Shown: positions 1 through 6,258 of the stretch, piece after piece | Position numbering within the stretch: the stretch's first letter is position 1 | How the letters are laid out: every line of letters begins with the position of its first letter | DNA from: Deltaproteobacteria bacterium | GTDB lineage: Bacteria; Desulfobacterota; DSM-4660; Desulfatiglandales; B25-G16 | Direction of reading: 5' to 3' | DNA: 6,829 nt | Assembly (NCBI GenBank): GCA_018400255.1 | Contig: JAGYMO010000196.1 | Location: 1-6,829, forward strand | Notes under the pieces: generated by a model | Told to the model about the DNA's origin: nothing | The model's database searches: none | What the model saw: the letters and a program-made list of their open reading frames with translations, nothing else | Position numbers and translations under genes: made by a program

Positions 1-15
1 GTCTTTTGGTTTAAC

Positions 16-44
16 TTGACCTCAAACCCTTTTTGTCTTACAAA
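16..44 (+). promoter_or_regulatory. Candidate sigma-70 promoter of the KaiC-like gene
   Basis: TTGACC (16-21) and TACAAA (39-44) are separated by 17 bases, matching the -35 and -10 consensus at 5/6 and 4/6 positions. The start of transcription would fall near 51, giving a leader of only about a dozen bases that still contains the ribosome site AGGGG (52-56) ahead of the ATG at 63. The short leader is a reason for caution. The true promoter could lie left of the window. Confidence 0.4.
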
Positions 45-62
45 TAAGGGCAGGGGTAAGCA

Positions 63-818
63 ATGAAAACAGTAAAAATTGATGTTCCTTGGTTAGAGCG
101 CGTTATGCAGGAAGGCCTGCCACTTCATACTGTCACGCTCCTAAGTGGACCGGGGGGATCTGGAAAGCCGTTAATCGGCGATAATTTTATTGCCGCCTGG
201 CTAAGAAATGGCGGGAGTGCGGTATTGATGTCATTGCAATACCCTCATACGGAATTTATACACGAAAGCCTAAAAACTATTGCGGGATTAGACCTTAATG
301 AGTACAAGGAAAAGGTTTGCTTCATTTCATTAGATGCCGGCATTGATGGTATGAGTGATCCTGAAGGAAACGGATTCAAGGCGAACTTAGTTAAACCAGC
401 TATCTGGGATACCGCTATTGATAAGGCCTGTGCAATGGTCCCTGATGAAGTCCCCGGCATCATGGTCTTTGGCTCCGCGCTCAACTTGCTGTTCTTCTCT
501 CCTACCTATGGGCAAGAGCTTTTGCGCAAAATAGAGGACTTATTCCGAAAAGAAAAAAATCATACCTTTGTTTTTTCTGTGAGTACTACGGCAAAAAGGG
601 AAGAAATTGCCCTTTTAGAGCAGGCCGCCGACAACTTGATAATGACCAGAAGTAAAAATGAGCCATTTCGATTATTTCTTCGTATTGTTCGAATGAAGGG
701 TGTCCTTTTCTCAAATGAAGAAATTCAGGTACCCATTCCTCCAAAATCATTGGCAAATGTCAAAGAAGTTGCTGAACACAGCCGCAAACACGTTATCTTT
801 GAAATCTCAAAGCTTTAG
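63..818 (+). CDS. KaiC/RAD55-like RecA-fold ATPase-family protein with altered Walker motifs
   Basis: This is a 251-residue single-domain protein of the RecA/KaiC/RAD55 type, probably soluble, with no signal peptide or membrane helix. The P-loop region is residues 26-39 and reads GPGGSGKP (29-36). The Lys is present, but the Thr/Ser that normally follows it and coordinates magnesium is Pro36. The Walker B-like strand is GIMVFGSALNLL (132-143). In KaiC-type proteins the hydrophobic strand ends in Asp-Ser, but here it ends in Gly137-Ser138. The rest of the fold looks intact, including a strand at residues 166-174 ending in Ser-Thr, as expected of a RecA core, and a C-terminal beta-rich stretch (LRIVRMKGV, 207-215) like the KaiC 'R-x-x-K-x-R/G' region. 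The ATG is preceded by AGGGG at a good distance. The role is unknown: it may bind nucleotide without efficient hydrolysis, as a regulator or sensor. The gene stands alone on the plus strand and converges on the SPW gene. Family assignment is fairly sure, function is not. Confidence 0.75.
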   Translation: MKTVKIDVPWLERVMQEGLPLHTVTLLSGPGGSGKPLIGDNFIAAWLRNGGSAVLMSLQYPHTEFIHESLKTIAGLDLNEYKEKVCFISLDAGIDGMSDPEGNGFKANLVKPAIWDTAIDKACAMVPDEVPGIMVFGSALNLLFFSPTYGQELLRKIEDLFRKEKNHTFVFSVSTTAKREEIALLEQAADNLIMTRSKNEPFRLFLRIVRMKGVLFSNEEIQVPIPPKSLANVKEVAEHSRKHVIFEISKL

Positions 819-846
819 AAAAAATAATATCCACTGGTTCTTTACA

Positions 847-876
847 GAAAAACCGGGCCAAATGGCCCGGTTTTTC
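847..876. terminator. Bidirectional intrinsic terminator between convergent genes
   Basis: A perfect 13-bp inverted repeat (arms 847-859 and 864-876) encloses a four-base AAAT loop. The core is GGGCC/GGCCC, flanked by A5 on the left and T5 on the right, so an RNA from either strand ends in a GC-rich hairpin followed by U residues. It lies 28 bases after the stop of the KaiC-like gene and 27 bases after the stop of the SPW gene, and so should serve both. Confidence 0.92.
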
Positions 877-903
877 TATGCACTTTGTCATACCAAGCAG
901 CAA

Positions 904-1239
904 TCAAGCGGTATGTGGTACGTGATGACCTCCAGCCTCAAAGGCGCCAAACCCGGCAATTATAAGCAGTATGCCCACTATAATTCCGTTCCACATATTA
1001 CCCATGTGGGTTTGTAACGCAGGTATAAAAGCGGCGATTACCAACCAAATTCCCAGAATACCGGCTGTCCATCCCTGCCAACTTTTCTCTTTTATCATTG
1101 TAAATCCGGCAATGGCTACTATAACACCAACTATCAGATTATTCCACAGAATTGCCATTGAAGATAATGATAAGAAAGCGGCTATAAAAAGCCAAATCCC
1201 TAAAATTCCGTTTGTCCATGCTTGCCATAGTTTAGACAT
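904..1239 (-). CDS. SPW-repeat integral membrane protein, two tandem repeats
   Basis: This 111-residue inner-membrane protein has four predicted helices arranged as two homologous halves. Repeat 1 (residues 5-46) and repeat 2 (54-97) share the pattern W-Q-x-W-T-x-G-I-L-G-I-W-L-x-I-A-A-F, followed by a second helix that begins W-N-x-x-I-V-G and ends I-A-G-F. This is the architecture of the SPW repeat family (PF03779 type), although the Ser-Pro-Trp signature at the end of the first helix is replaced by Ala-Ala-Phe in both copies. The tail is short and His-rich (GGHHVPH, 103-109). The reading frame is open to an ATG at 1287, but the start at 1239 is preferred. It has AAAGGAGG six bases upstream and begins the first repeat, while the 1287 ATG would sit on the predicted transcription start. 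The gene is last in the minus-strand series, behind its own sigma-54-type promoter and just downstream of a sigma-54 activator gene, which suggests it is that regulator's target. Biochemical function is unknown. Involvement in membrane or stress adaptation is only a guess. Confidence 0.85.
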   Translation of the reverse strand: MSKLWQAWTNGILGIWLFIAAFLSLSSMAILWNNLIVGVIVAIAGFTMIKEKSWQGWTAGILGIWLVIAAFIPALQTHMGNMWNGIIVGILLIIAGFGAFEAGGHHVPHTA

Positions 1240-1245
1240 CTTAAA

Positions 1246-1253
1246 CCTCCTTT
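1246..1253 (-). promoter_or_regulatory. Strong ribosome binding site fixing the SPW start at 1239
   Basis: On the minus strand AAAGGAGG stands six bases before the ATG at 1239, an almost ideal Shine-Dalgarno sequence. No comparable site precedes the upstream in-frame ATG at 1287. Confidence 0.85.
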
Positions 1254-1298
1254 CTTTTTGTTGAAGGTGATTTTTGATTAACCTCACTTACTTTATAG

Positions 1299-1314
1299 AT
1301 CAAAATTCGTGCCA
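1299..1314 (-). promoter_or_regulatory. Near-consensus sigma-54 (-24/-12) promoter of the SPW gene
   Basis: The minus strand reads TGGCACG (1314-1308), four bases, then TTGAT (1303-1299). The sigma-54 consensus is TGGCACG-N4-TTGCW. The -24 element matches at 7/7 positions. The -12 element differs only in having A for C in the GC pair. Predicted transcription start is about 1288, 49 bases before the SPW ATG. An NtrC-family activator is encoded immediately upstream, which supports function. The imperfect -12 element could lower activity or tighten activator dependence. Confidence 0.72.
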
Positions 1315-1343
1315 AGATGAATTGATACGGCTTATACTAATGA

Positions 1344-1356
1344 AATCAATAGATTA
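1344..1356 (+). promoter_or_regulatory. Candidate IHF binding site upstream of the sigma-54 promoter
   Basis: AATCAATAGATTA matches the IHF consensus WATCAA-N4-TTR at every defined position. It is centred near -62 of the predicted SPW transcript, between the -24 element and the candidate activator sites. That is where IHF bends DNA in many sigma-54 promoters. Because the motif is AT-rich and degenerate, position is as important as the match. Confidence 0.5.
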
Positions 1357-1365
1357 TAAGCATTT

Positions 1366-1476
1366 GTTACTTGGGTGATAAGGTGGTAGACGGCAAAAAA
1401 GGGAAATGCTATTTCGCGGTTACTTTTATGGTTTTGTTAAAAAGCAGTGTTGCATGTGTGTTACTTGCTGCGTAAC
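1366..1476. promoter_or_regulatory. Three GTTACTT copies, one within an inverted repeat: possible activator binding sites
   Basis: The heptamer GTTACTT occurs at 1366-1372, 1419-1425 and 1460-1466 in the gap between the regulator stop and the SPW promoter. The last copy is half of a dyad GTTAC-N7-GTAAC (1460-1476). Relative to the predicted start these lie at roughly -81, -134 and -180, the usual range for enhancer-like sites of NtrC-type activators. The dyad could instead be a weak hairpin at the end of the regulator mRNA, but no clean U-tract follows it. Confidence 0.4.
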
Positions 1477-1487
1477 TCGATTTCGCA

Positions 1488-2888
1488 TCACTTGAAGTTT
1501 TCGGTGTTTATGCCATGTTTTTTGGTAAGGTTTTGTATCTGTCTGCGGTTATAACCAGTCATTTCGGCTGCCCGTGTAATATTCCCCCTGGTTTTACTGA
1601 GAATACGTTTTAAAAAGCTATATTCAATATCTCGTAAAATTACTTCAATTCGTTTGTTCTTCTCATTCTGGAGTTCTTCTTTTGTCAGGGATGGTTTTAC
1701 GGTGCTTTCCAGGATTTCAGGTGGAAGAGTATCAGCGGATATAAGCCCGGAATTTGTGAAGATAATCGCCTGTTGAATGATATTTTCTAACTCCCGCACA
1801 TTCCCCGGCCAACTATAAGATTTCAGGATATTCATGGCCTCCTCTGATATCTTAATATTTCCCAGGAAATCGGCATTCAACCGGCTATATTTTTGAATGA
1901 AAGATTGTGCTAAAAGCGGTATATCCTCCTTGCGCTCCCTTAAAGGGGGTATTTGTAAGTATACAACCTTTAGTCGATAGTAGAGATCCCTTCGGAATCT
2001 GTTTTTTTCGACTTCCTCGCTTAGCTTACGATTAGTTGCGGCAACAATACGGCCATTCGTCTTAATATACTGTGTACCCCCTACACGGGTGAATTTTTGA
2101 TTTTCAAGGACATGAAGCAGCTTAACCTGGAGCTCCAATGGTAACTCACCGATTTCATCCAAAAACAGAGTGCCTTTATCAGCGAGCTCGAATTTACCTT
2201 TCTTGGTGTGAATAGCCCCGGTAAAGGCACCCTTTTCATGTCCGAATAACTCACTTTCCAGCAAATTCGCCGGGATAGCGCCACAGTTAATCTCAATAAA
2301 ATGATTTTCAGCCCGTGCACTCATATAATGAACGGAGGCAGCTACCAACTGTTTTCCTGTGCCGGACTCACCCTCTATCAAAACATTGGCCGGAGTAGCA
2401 GCAACATGTTTTAGCATTTCAAGTAAGGCCTGCATTTTGGCATTGGCAGTAATAATACCCCTGTAGCCTTCATATTTCTTCAGGCGTTCCTTCAACTGCA
2501 CATTTTCGCTAAGTACCTGTGCGTAATTAAGGGCCTTGTCTATGATTCGTTGAAGTTCGGCGACCTTTATCGGCTTGAGTATATAGTCATACGCCCCCAT
2601 TTTCATGGCCTGCACGGCGTTTTCAATGGAGCCAAAGGCGGTAACGATGATTACGGGAATATGTTTGTGGCTTTGCTGTACATATTGGAGCAAGCCCAGG
2701 CCGTCTTTTTCCGGCATACGTAGATCAGTAAGCACCAGATCAACAGGTTCGTTTTTAAGATATTCAACCGCCTCGCTGCCATTTTGAGCCAAGATAACCC
2801 GGTATCTGTTTTTCAGGTTTATCTTTAGTACATTGCGTGTTTTTTCTTCATCATCGGCAACTAAAATAGTGTTTTCAAGTAATTCCAT
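1488..2888 (-). CDS. Sigma-54-dependent response regulator, NtrC/AtoC family
   Basis: This cytoplasmic transcription activator has 466 residues, the normal length for the family. The receiver domain (about 5-120) keeps acidic-pocket Asp12 and Asp13, phosphoacceptor Asp55, Thr83 and Lys105. The central AAA+ domain (about 144-372) carries Walker A GESGTGKQ (173-180), the sigma-54-contacting loop GAFTGA (220-225), Walker B GTLFLDE (239-245), the arginine-finger region FRRDLYYRL (298-306) and sensor II WPGNVREL (360-367). A Fis-type helix-turn-helix closes the protein (about 420-460, with GNITRAAEMTGYNRRQI). All catalytic motifs look intact. The only small deviation is Gln instead of the usual Glu after the Walker A lysine. 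AAAAGG lies six bases before the ATG. The gene follows the histidine kinase gene after 18 bases, so the two are surely co-transcribed and a cognate pair. The downstream SPW gene has a sigma-54-type promoter and is the likely nearby target. The name of the particular regulon is unknown. Confidence 0.96.
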   Translation of the reverse strand: MELLENTILVADDEEKTRNVLKINLKNRYRVILAQNGSEAVEYLKNEPVDLVLTDLRMPEKDGLGLLQYVQQSHKHIPVIIVTAFGSIENAVQAMKMGAYDYILKPIKVAELQRIIDKALNYAQVLSENVQLKERLKKYEGYRGIITANAKMQALLEMLKHVAATPANVLIEGESGTGKQLVAASVHYMSARAENHFIEINCGAIPANLLESELFGHEKGAFTGAIHTKKGKFELADKGTLFLDEIGELPLELQVKLLHVLENQKFTRVGGTQYIKTNGRIVAATNRKLSEEVEKNRFRRDLYYRLKVVYLQIPPLRERKEDIPLLAQSFIQKYSRLNADFLGNIKISEEAMNILKSYSWPGNVRELENIIQQAIIFTNSGLISADTLPPEILESTVKPSLTKEELQNEKNKRIEVILRDIEYSFLKRILSKTRGNITRAAEMTGYNRRQIQNLTKKHGINTENFK

Positions 2889-2906
2889 GATATGCCTTTT
2901 CTTTTC

Positions 2907-5033
2907 TTATTTTGCCACCTGCTTCGCTAAATAAATGTTAAAACAAGTATGCCCAGGCCGCGAGGTGAATTCAATGGAACCTGATAATACTTCAATGATC
3001 TGGCGAACAATAGACAGCCCCAGGCCTGTTCCGTCTTCCTTTGTTGTAAAAAATGGATCATAAATACGCTCTCCATTTTCAGGTAAAATGCCGACCCCAT
3101 TATCAGCGACCGAAAGGACGAAATGATTCTTGTTGCTTGTCATGGTACACGTAATCATTCCCTGCTCACAGGTAAATTGCTTCTCGCTACTGCACCGCTC
3201 TTTTATTGCTGCCCGCGCATTTAGCCCCAGATTCAATAATACCTGAAAAAGTAAGTTTGGATCGCTGACAAGAGCATCTTTAACAGCGTCGATTTCATAA
3301 GTAATTGGTATCTCAAGCGCCTCCGAGCTTTGCAGCTCCAGGCGGAGCCTTTCAAACATATTTTCTATATCTATTTCCGAGTCAACTGCCGGTTTAACAC
3401 GCGTAAAACTAAGGAAGTCAGTGAGTACTCGGTTCAGGCGATTCGACTCTTCAATAATATATTGTTTCAAATTACTCTCATCTTCTTTTGAAATATATTT
3501 CTGCAAAAGGGTCTCAGCTGAAATGGAGATTGTATTAAGCGGATTCCTGATCTCATGGGCGACACTTGCAGTAAGCTGGCCAATAGCAGCTAACTTTTCC
3601 ATTTGAAACCGCCGCCTATCTTTCTCACGCATCTCTTCAATGATTTCATTTCGATGAAATGAAGCGGCTATTTCGCTCGCTAAGATAGAAAGAATCTCAC
3701 GTTCATTTTCACTATATTCCAGGCCATATTTCTTGCGGCAAAGAACGACGATTCCAAGTAGTTTATCCTCATACATAAGCGGCAAAAAAAACCTCGCATG
3801 AACATCTTCAAAAAATCGACGGCATTCTATGCTTAATTGGTTGTGATTGAGTTCATAGAACTCAACAGCTCCCCCTTTTTGTTTTAGCTGCCTTATTATA
3901 GAGGAGTTCTCGGGGATAGACAGGGCCATATCTTCTCCGCTTATTTCCACAAAGCGGCATGATGCATGGTCATAGTTAAACACATATACTGCTGAGCTTT
4001 TAAAATTATCACCTATAAAGCGCGTAATAATCTTGAAAAAGGCATCTTTTTCATAATACGCCTGTAATTCACGAAAAAGAGTTAAAATGTTTTTACGGTA
4101 CTGCTGCAGGTCTTTATTGAGCCATCGATCAAACAGGTTTCGCAGGCGCTTCTCAAAAGGCAGTATTATTAGTATCAGCGAAACGATCAGGAATGCGTCA
4201 AAAACGGATGAATTAATGCCAATCCATGATTTTACACTGACACTGGCCGCTCGGATGACAAAAAAATAAACGGCAAGTGTCAAAGCAGAAAGAACCGTAT
4301 AGGTTACCCCCCGGCTGAGCAGCATTCCCGCTTTAAAAAGATGAAACCTGACAACTGCCATAAAGAAAAATATCGCTACGGCAAAGGTAAATATAGTGGA
4401 CAAAAAATAAAAAGAAGCTGGATTGCGGATACCCGATTTTATTAAGATGATAGCTATAAAGCCTATAAAAATGATAACCATCCCTATTACAAAAAACCGG
4501 GTCTGATTTTTAAGGCGTATGGTACGCAAGTGCCGGATTTTCCTCCACAGCACGATGCTGCCCCAAACAATATAGCCAATTGAGACAAAAGCTGATATCA
4601 GGAAAACGGGCTTGAAGTTGAATATAAAATGATAATGGTAAATTCGAGGGGTTTCTATAAGATCAACCAGTTCTATCTGAAAGTCAGGGAAAGATAAACT
4701 CAGTGCTATGATTGGCAGTGAAAATACGCCAATGTAAAAAACCGGATTTGTTGCAAATTTATGAAAACTTCTGGGGAATAAATATGCGATAATCACATAG
4801 AATGCGGGAGCAAAGAATATGATCCGGTAAAGAATTTGTGCGCCTAAAAGGGCAGGTAACCGGTTGGCGCTATTAAGGATGAGAATTTCTGCCAGATTCC
4901 AGATGGCAAAGCTAAAAATAAAAGCGGCAAACCAGCGATTTAATGTGGCCTTCGGCTTTTCCATTAAAACAATAAAGGCGATACTGAAATTTACCGTAAA
5001 GGAAATAATTGCCGGAAGGGAATAGATATTCAT
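2907..5033 (-). CDS. Membrane sensor histidine kinase (multi-TM N-terminus, GAF, HisKA, HATPase)
   Basis: This 708-residue inner-membrane kinase has an N-terminal half with about nine hydrophobic segments (near 4-24, 34-54, 62-85, 97-117, 142-164, 179-198, 206-230, 242-264 and 276-292), resembling the seven-helix type sensor region of some kinases. No large periplasmic domain is visible, so the signal is probably sensed within or near the membrane. A GAF-like domain follows (about 318-460), a possible second input for a small ligand. The dimerisation domain has His493 in VAHEIRNPLN. The ATPase domain has N-box NLGLNARAA (601-609), G1 DNGVGI (644-649), F-box YDPFFTTK (658-665) and G2 GTGLGLS (668-674). 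There is no receiver domain. Start at 5033 is taken from the frame, which is closed upstream at 5066. Its own Shine-Dalgarno is poor, so translation may depend on a short upstream ORF whose stop overlaps the ATG. It resembles PEP-CTERM/exosortase kinases in layout, but no exosortase gene is seen here. Confidence 0.93.
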   Translation of the reverse strand: MNIYSLPAIISFTVNFSIAFIVLMEKPKATLNRWFAAFIFSFAIWNLAEILILNSANRLPALLGAQILYRIIFFAPAFYVIIAYLFPRSFHKFATNPVFYIGVFSLPIIALSLSFPDFQIELVDLIETPRIYHYHFIFNFKPVFLISAFVSIGYIVWGSIVLWRKIRHLRTIRLKNQTRFFVIGMVIIFIGFIAIILIKSGIRNPASFYFLSTIFTFAVAIFFFMAVVRFHLFKAGMLLSRGVTYTVLSALTLAVYFFVIRAASVSVKSWIGINSSVFDAFLIVSLILIILPFEKRLRNLFDRWLNKDLQQYRKNILTLFRELQAYYEKDAFFKIITRFIGDNFKSSAVYVFNYDHASCRFVEISGEDMALSIPENSSIIRQLKQKGGAVEFYELNHNQLSIECRRFFEDVHARFFLPLMYEDKLLGIVVLCRKKYGLEYSENEREILSILASEIAASFHRNEIIEEMREKDRRRFQMEKLAAIGQLTASVAHEIRNPLNTISISAETLLQKYISKEDESNLKQYIIEESNRLNRVLTDFLSFTRVKPAVDSEIDIENMFERLRLELQSSEALEIPITYEIDAVKDALVSDPNLLFQVLLNLGLNARAAIKERCSSEKQFTCEQGMITCTMTSNKNHFVLSVADNGVGILPENGERIYDPFFTTKEDGTGLGLSIVRQIIEVLSGSIEFTSRPGHTCFNIYLAKQVAK

Positions 5034-5077
5034 AAGTAAATAGCGCTCGATTTCAATTGATAATTAAAATCTAGCAA
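5030..5077 (-). CDS. Possible 15-codon leader ORF coupled to the histidine kinase
   Basis: A TTG at 5077 is preceded by AGAGG five bases upstream. It opens a frame encoding LLDFNYQLKSSAIYL (Met if initiated), ending in a TGA that overlaps the kinase ATG as ATGA. The kinase start has no good ribosome site of its own, whereas this ORF has one, so termination-reinitiation coupling is plausible. The TTG start and small size make it speculative, and the overlap could be chance. Confidence 0.3.
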   Translation of the reverse strand: MLDFNYQLKSSAIYL

Positions 5078-5113
5078 TATATCCTCTTTTCTTGGATCCC
5101 TGCTATGGATAAA

Positions 5114-5142
5114 AAGATATACCTGTATTATTATTCAGTCAA
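5114..5142 (-). promoter_or_regulatory. Sigma-70-type promoter of the kinase-regulator operon
   Basis: The minus strand shows TTGACT (5142-5137), 17 bases, then TATCTT (5119-5114), matching -35 at 5/6 and -10 at 4/6 with ideal spacing. The transcript would start near 5107, leaving about 70 bases of leader before the kinase ATG. It lies between the small membrane protein gene and the kinase gene, so the two-component operon can be expressed on its own. Confidence 0.6.
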
Positions 5143-5177
5143 GAAAATAGAGATGTGCTGTTCCTTCTGTATGCTCA

Positions 5178-5567
5178 CTAAACATTTTCAACCTCTGACG
5201 TTATCCTGGTTTGTAAACCACAATAGAGGAACAGCAAACTTGGAGATGAAAAAATAAGGAAGTAAAAACCCCTCGGAAATGAGCCTGAAAAAAAGTAATC
5301 CAGCAGATAAAAGGCCACCACCCCGAAGATCGTAAGAAATCCTCCGCACAATTCCCACTTCCAGCCGAGCAAGAGCCCTAACCATATACCAATAAAGGCA
5401 ACAAGCATTGTGGCCTCACGCATAGAAAGCTGAATAAAAAATTCAACACCACCGGTAAACCCTTCACCAAAGAAGATGAGCATTATCAATAACACTGCAA
5501 TGCCAGAAGAAACTCTCGCAATCCAACGAACAGCTTCCACTGCTTTTCCCTTACGCCTGCTTGCCAT
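5178..5567 (-). CDS. Small four-helix membrane protein, hypothetical
   Basis: This is a 129-residue protein with a basic N-terminus (RRKGK, 4-8) and four predicted membrane helices near 17-34, 52-68, 73-91 and 100-117. Between helices 1 and 2 is a short loop with GEG (34-36), and helices 2 and 3 are joined by GWKWE followed by GG (68-76). Small membrane proteins with a similar GEG and WKWE-GG layout are usually annotated as domains of unknown function (possibly the DUF7670 group, recalled but not verified). The basic N-terminus predicts an N-in topology. The ribosome site AGGGAG lies five bases before the ATG at 5567. A shorter ORF in another frame inside the gene is a shadow. The gene lies between the DUF2059 terminator and the kinase promoter. 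A weak promoter of its own, or read-through past that terminator, could express it. No function can be given. Confidence 0.75.
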   Translation of the reverse strand: MASRRKGKAVEAVRWIARVSSGIAVLLIMLIFFGEGFTGGVEFFIQLSMREATMLVAFIGIWLGLLLGWKWELCGGFLTIFGVVAFYLLDYFFSGSFPRGFYFLIFSSPSLLFLYCGLQTRITSEVENV

Positions 5568-5587
5568 AGCGCCTCCCTGTAAAGTTG

Positions 5588-5614
5588 ATCATATGCGATG
5601 TTCACCAGGCATAT
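5588..5614 (-). promoter_or_regulatory. Possible -10 element with overlapping inverted repeat before the small membrane protein
   Basis: TATGAT (minus strand, 5593-5588) is a 5/6 match to a -10 box 21 bases before the ATG at 5567, but no good -35 box is at the right distance. An inverted repeat ATATGC-N12-GCATAT (5591-5614) overlaps it and could be an operator. Both may be chance in AT-rich DNA. Confidence 0.2.
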
Positions 5615-5618
5615 AACG

Positions 5619-5667
5619 AAAAAAATAGCCGACAAAAGCCTCGCAATCAAGGGTTTTTAGAGTCGGC
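5619..5667 (-). terminator. Intrinsic terminator of the DUF2059 gene
   Basis: On the minus strand GCCGAC (5667-5662) pairs with GTCGGC (5633-5628). The stem continues as an imperfect helix in which AAAACCC faces GGCTTTT with one mismatch. A U-rich tail, TATTTTTTT (5627-5619), follows. It lies about 60 bases after the DUF2059 stop. Confidence 0.75.
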
Positions 5668-5684
5668 CTGGGAAATCCGGCCGA
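5663..5684 (-). promoter_or_regulatory. Alternative hairpin that would sequester the terminator 5' arm
   Basis: TCGGCC and GGCCGA form a perfect 6-bp stem (arms 5663-5668 and 5679-5684) around a 10-base loop. The 5663-5668 arm overlaps five of the six bases of the terminator's 5' arm (5662-5667), so the two hairpins cannot form together. In the minus transcript this hairpin is made first, as an antiterminator would be. No U-tract follows it, so it is not itself a terminator. Confidence 0.4.
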
Positions 5685-5725
5685 TTGAAATCGATCTGTT
5701 AGAGGCCATAATTGTATAACCCGCA

Positions 5726-6157
5726 CTATTTTTCCTGAGTTGCCTTATATTCTAAAACAGCACGCGACATTTCCTGCTGAATTACCGGCATTATCTCTGA
5801 CATGTACGCGCCAAATTTTTTCATGGCTGATTTACCTTCAGGTGACCCATAAAAATCGGTGAGGGCATTGAGTTCTCCTACAGTAAAATGATTTGCCATG
5901 GTTGACACGACAGACTTTTCTAAAACATCAATTTTCAGAGACTTAGCCATAAACTCCACAAATGTTTTTCTCTGCTCTTCCGGAAGATTCTTGGAGGTAC
6001 TTTCAACCGCCTCCCTCATCATGTTCTCAATTGGTGCTACGCCGAGGTAGCGCTTTGCTGCGGCCTGGCGATTGTCCGGGGTATCTGTAACATCCCCAGC
6101 AAATGCATTAGGTAATCCCATTACTAACAGCATAAATACTATAACCAGTTGTTTCAT
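5726..6157 (-). CDS. Secreted DUF2059 domain protein
   Basis: This 143-residue exported protein starts with a Sec signal peptide at residues 1-20: a Lys at position 2, a hydrophobic core, then Ala-Phe-Ala with likely cleavage before Gly21. No lipobox cysteine is present, so the mature protein should be soluble in the periplasm. The remainder is helical and carries the DUF2059 (PF09832-like) signature near 91-113: Phe-Thr-x-x-Glu-Leu, Phe-Tyr-x-Ser-Pro-x-Gly-Lys, then Lys. Length is typical for the family, whose biochemical role is not established. AAAGGAG lies six bases before the ATG, so the start is secure. The gene has its own terminator and so appears to be monocistronic or leaky into the downstream membrane protein gene. 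Nothing ties it directly to the two-component system apart from location. Confidence 0.88.
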   Translation of the reverse strand: MKQLVIVFMLLVMGLPNAFAGDVTDTPDNRQAAAKRYLGVAPIENMMREAVESTSKNLPEEQRKTFVEFMAKSLKIDVLEKSVVSTMANHFTVGELNALTDFYGSPEGKSAMKKFGAYMSEIMPVIQQEMSRAVLEYKATQEK

Positions 6158-6233
6158 ATTCTTCTCCTTTGAATGTCTGAGGGTTGAACTGCGCAGCGGG
6201 CTCTCAATGCCCCCTTACCAGCAGTATGTTGTG

Positions 6234-6247
6234 AGGCCTTAAGACCT
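6234..6247. promoter_or_regulatory. Near-palindrome in the DUF2059 upstream region
   Basis: AGGCCTTAAGACCT is a 14-base palindrome with a single mismatched pair, about 80 bases before the DUF2059 ATG. It is the right size for a dimeric repressor or activator site, but no such regulator is identified. Confidence 0.2.
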
Positions 6248-6258
6248 TTTCTTGTTTT

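Noticed and set aside
1239..1287. Longer SPW protein starting at 1287
   Set aside because: The added 16 residues are charged and outside the repeat, there is no ribosome site, and the ATG coincides with the predicted transcription start. AAAGGAGG supports the start at 1239.
1488..5033. Exosortase-associated PrsK/PrsR pair
   Set aside because: The kinase layout is similar, but the regulator reads as a general NtrC/AtoC type and no exosortase or PEP-CTERM protein is present in the window.
5047..5694. Shared 11-mer TCGATTTCAAT before the kinase gene and, inverted, after DUF2059
   Set aside because: A single AT-rich 11-mer pair with no common distance to promoters or genes. It is likely chance.
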